A DNA stretch of 64,000 nt from Nilaparvata lugens (taxonomy: Eukaryota > Arthropoda > Insecta > Hemiptera > Delphacidae). Location of the stretch: NCBI RefSeq assembly GCF_014356525.2, contig NC_052508.1:56430497-56494496 (forward strand), given 5' to 3'. How positions within the stretch are numbered: the stretch's first letter is position 1; each line of letters opens with the position of its first letter. Below are positions 61,701 to 64,000 of the stretch, one piece after another. The notes below the pieces were generated by a model that did not search any database, was not told the DNA's origin, and saw only the letters and a program-made list of their open reading frames with translations. Both the position numbers and the translations under genes were made by a program.

Positions 61701-63377
61701 ACTACTTATTTACTGTATAGGGTAAAATTCACTTAATGAATATTGCAGTATTTTTTGCTGCTGTTGATTTCCAATATAGATTAGTCAAGTCAGAAATTAC
61801 AAAGTGAGATAAGCCTCTTTAAATTATTATACGGTATCCTATTATTATTAGTCCTATAAATTTGTGAATGATTTTTTTTTTGTTAGTACGGTAGTAGTTG
61901 CGACTCCATACTGAGAAAAAGTTGGACAAATAATTACAATCTGGACAAACTCATGACAACTGGCAGACTGTCTATACTTATTTGAATGCTTGTCCCTTGA
62001 AAAATGAGTTTGTAGAACATTTAGTATGGGAACAACTTTGACAGAATGAAAAAAAAGGTTTGCAAAAAATTTATCCAATTGGAATTTGTCTTTTTTCAAT
62101 ACTAAAATATAGTTAAATACTATTTTTTTTAATATTTAACAGAGAGTGATTAGTTCCTGTGAACCAATAAATAATTATACCATAATTATTGTATGATCCC
62201 ATTTTTTTTTTTTTTTTTTCAATTTCAATACCTAAACCTAAACAGTATTTCTCTAAAGTAGGCTACCTAGTATAACAAAAAATGACTATAGAAAAAGCTG
62301 ATGGGTATTATATGATTATGCAGTTACACAGCTCAGTATAAAAATTAGTACGGTAAAAAAATTACAAAGTTAAAAAATGAAACTTTTACCTGGCGGAGAA
62401 ATGTGATAGGAGTTGTACCTGCTGCATGCAAATCATCATTATCGGCTTCAGTCACAAAGCAAACCCCAGTCCTCTTTCCCTGTAAAACCACCTTAGATTT
62501 CAGTTTCCAAAATATAATTCCACTATATACGATATCCAGTTATAAAGTGGCTATTAATTCAATTGGAACATTATTACTATACAAAATATTAATTTAATCA
62601 ATAAATTCGCTAAAAATTTATCAATCTAGGTCTACATAGACCTATGTAGACCTAGGTCTACATAAACATAGTAAATATTTAAAGTATTATTTTTGCATGA
62701 AAAAACTAATATTATTAAACTGTTTACTTATTGTAGATCAATTGGTAAATTGCTTTTGATTTTTGATTCAATTTAGACACGGTTGCTACAAAAACCATTT
62801 AGAGGATTTCTTTAAAAAAGGCTTCTCCGATTAGTCTTCAAGATATTTATTAATCACTGTAAAAATTTAACAGGCTTTTGTGCAACTTAGCATTAGTGTT
62901 AGAATTATTATCATCTTGCAAAGAATTACTCATAATGTAGACCTACTTGATAATAATTTAGTTTTGTATCAATTTAAAACTGAATTTTAAATTGTTCAAT
63001 TAAAAAATAATAATTTTACCTTGTTATTGAGTAGAAAAAGTTGAATTCTACATTCAAGTTGAAATAAATTTATAAAAAAATGAGTTTTATAAAAAAGTAA
63101 ATCAAAATCAACCCACCTCAGCGATTTCCTTTATGATTTGTTTTGACTGTTCCCTAATGCTTCCAGGGTCACTATTCTCTAGTTTACTTATTTGTTCTTG
63201 CAATGTATCCATATTCAAAATTTTCTTATTTTTATGGCAAACTTTACTATGTTGTTTTCTCAAATTTAGTCCATTCCAAAATATGTTCTTGGAATTCGTG
63301 ATGGACAATGGAGGGCATACCATTTTTATCCACCAAAGATTATTTGGAATAATATAAGTCATTTTTAATTTTGACAT
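52710..63377 (-). CDS. Alanine aminotransferase (ALT/GPT), 12 exons
   Basis: PLP-dependent class I aminotransferase, expected to interconvert alanine plus 2-oxoglutarate with pyruvate plus glutamate. Exons on the minus strand: 63113-63377, 62390-62478, 61107-61215, 60511-60644, 59651-59764, 58772-58901, 58152-58231, 57247-57367, 56657-56778, 55596-55781, 53887-54023, 52710-52803. These total 1,581 nt (526 aa plus TGA), close to vertebrate ALT2 length. Visible landmarks: PITFLRQV near residue 112, NPGNPTGQ (exon 6), ADEIYQENVY (exons 7-8), the Schiff-base lysine in SASKG (about K347, codon 57248-57250), GECGLSG (exon 9), and YYFR with the substrate-carboxylate arginine split across exons 11/12 (about R496). 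The chosen start is the first ATG after an in-frame stop at 63426-63428. The N-terminal ~55 residues are basic and poorly conserved, possibly a mitochondrial presequence. The exon 1 donor is uncertain: GAG|GTGGGT at 63116 is stronger but loses frame, while GG|GTTGAT at 63112 keeps it. Sequence is divergent from typical insect ALT, so it may be a paralogue. Confidence 0.9.
53467..53653 (+). mobile_element. tRNA-derived SINE piece inside an inverted repeat (ALT last intron)
   Basis: GGTTCGATTCC at 53523-53533 is a canonical Pol III B box, inside AACGGGTTCGATTCCCGGTCTGGGCAC, the T-arm of a tRNA-like sequence. No full cloverleaf or clear A box is present. The piece lies between inverted flanks AATGAAAGCTATATA (about 53471) and TATATAGCTTTCATT (about 53633). 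Confidence 0.6.
54886..55170. mobile_element. Foldback MITE in ALT intron 10
   Basis: Outer ends CATAGAGAAACAATAGCGTAAG / CTTACGCTATTGTTTCTCTATG, then GATATCCCATGG-TATAGGGCG and TAACAGTAAAAGTT arms. The middle (~100 bp) is unpaired. Confidence 0.82.
55222..55481. mobile_element. Foldback MITE adjoining ALT exon 10
   Basis: Arms 55222-55334 and 55363-55481 are inverted copies with AAATGCTGTAA, GAAGACTTCTGCTACTGC and AATATTGACAACAGG. The right edge continues with a TTGCAATATCTCAGTAATTT segment that recurs at about 59987, so a related piece lies in intron 5. Confidence 0.82.
55590..55595 (-). promoter_or_regulatory. GC 5' splice site of ALT intron 10
   Basis: The exon ending ...GLYGYGK is followed by GCAAGT (AAG|GCAAGT), the classic GC-AG donor consensus. 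Joining it to the next exon at 54023 (GTTGAATTACC) stays in phase and gives the ALT-like junction YGYGKVELP. The two nearby GT alternatives (TATG|GTAAGG and GCAA|GTAAGT) both create an immediate TGA with that acceptor. The phases of all downstream exons support this reading. Confidence 0.8.
57752..58028. mobile_element. Foldback MITE in ALT intron 7
   Basis: TTGAACACTTAAATTACGAT...TTTATAAATAAAAGCTATTA pairs with TAATAGCTTTTATTTATAAA...GTCGTAATTTAAGTGTTCAA. The middle is filled with degenerate CTTCTACTTACATTTG tandem repeats. Confidence 0.82.
58314..58540. mobile_element. Foldback MITE in ALT intron 6
   Basis: CCATTGGAGAAACAGTTTTA-TTTTTGTCACATCCA pairs with TGGATGTGACAAGAATAAAACTGTTTTCTTCC. 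The loop is AT-rich. Confidence 0.75.
59376..59482 (+). repeat. Two-copy ~60-bp direct repeat in ALT intron 5
   Basis: GCCTGTTTTTTCTTTTCTGACTATTGTATTG...CTATCCAAT occurs twice (about 59378 and 59434). Confidence 0.85.
62624..62665. repeat. Short palindrome TAGGTCTACATAGACCTA in ALT intron 1
   Basis: Overlapping copies of TAGGTCTACATAGACCTATG and its inverse. It could form a small hairpin. Confidence 0.75.
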
Positions 63378-64000
63378 TTCAAAGTTTTGTATTATCGCTC
63401 TATCATTAACCACATTATTTTTGAACTACAAATTTAATAGCATAAATCAAGGGACAGCTGTGATAATATATTTTCTAAATTTATTATTCAGACAATATTA
63501 TAATAGTTACCGTAGAATAGATTTTTATTCAAAAGTAGATTTGGCTAATATAAGGTCCAGCTGACTGACTACTCAGGATGAAAAATTCTGGAAATTTTAA
63601 TTCTGGAGTTATTTTCAAAAACGGCTCTGTCAAAATTTATACAAGACTTTGAACAACTTGATGACTTGACTGAACAAAACTTTTACGGTACCTACCTACC
63701 TAACTCTTATTGGTTCATGAACTTCAATAATATGCAAAAAACCTTCTTTAAACCACACTTGTTATAAGAGGTAGGGATTGGTCCAAGCAGAGCTATAAGG
63801 AAAAATTGATTGACTAATAAAATTTCATTCTATTATGTCCTATTTCGCTACTCAACCAAAAAAAACGTACCTACCGTACGGTAACTTATAGGCCTATGAA
63901 ATTTTCAAGTGAAAATCGAAGTAATAATAAGTAGCCTACTGAACACAAAAAAACTTGAATGGAATGTTAGTTTTCAAGTCCGCGCTAGAAATAGCGTGTA

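Overview
The window is AT-rich, intron-bearing animal DNA, almost certainly from an insect. The repeat at 45.75-46.71 kb, with a partner at 25.5-26.84 kb, is a family I recall from planthopper (Delphacidae) genomes, so a planthopper such as Nilaparvata is the best guess. That rests on memory of repeat sequence, not on a search.

Only one host gene is clear. It is a 12-exon alanine aminotransferase (ALT/GPT) on the minus strand at 52.7-63.4 kb, about 526 aa, with the PLP lysine, the NPGNPTG loop and the C-terminal substrate arginine all visible. One of its introns must use a GC donor. Several introns carry foldback elements and a tRNA-derived SINE piece.

The other ~52 kb is transposon-dominated. 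0-6 kb: low-complexity DNA, foldback MITEs and one small secreted-peptide-like ORF. 6.26-10.79 kb: a near-identical 2,265-bp head-to-tail duplication with an 8-bp satellite in each copy. 10.85-12.2 kb: a 1.3-kb polypurine tract. 12.22-21.80 kb: a nested structure in which an element with ~1-kb inverted repeats has its left arm interrupted by a second element (12,851-17,838). The inner element begins AG, ends CT, is flanked by a 6-bp target duplication (GTATTC), and holds decayed non-retroviral ORFs. The intact right arm of the outer element supplies the empty site. Its hallmarks match Polinton/Maverick-type or Polinton-like-virus-derived elements, and it is the best candidate for an undescribed system here.

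24.5-25.2 kb: a ~670-bp foldback sharing terminal sequence with the outer element. 33.4-36.9 kb: a decayed non-LTR retrotransposon on the plus strand. 42.9-44.9 kb: a ~2-kb structure with ~650-bp inverted arms. 47.8-52.55 kb: a nearly intact CR1/Jockey-group LINE on the minus strand, with a PHD-finger ORF1 and an endonuclease-RT ORF2 broken by one frameshift and one stop, lying immediately downstream of the ALT gene. A 100-N assembly gap lies at 14,845-14,944.

All repeat identities were judged by eye. Family names for the transposons are assigned from motifs, termini and target duplications only.
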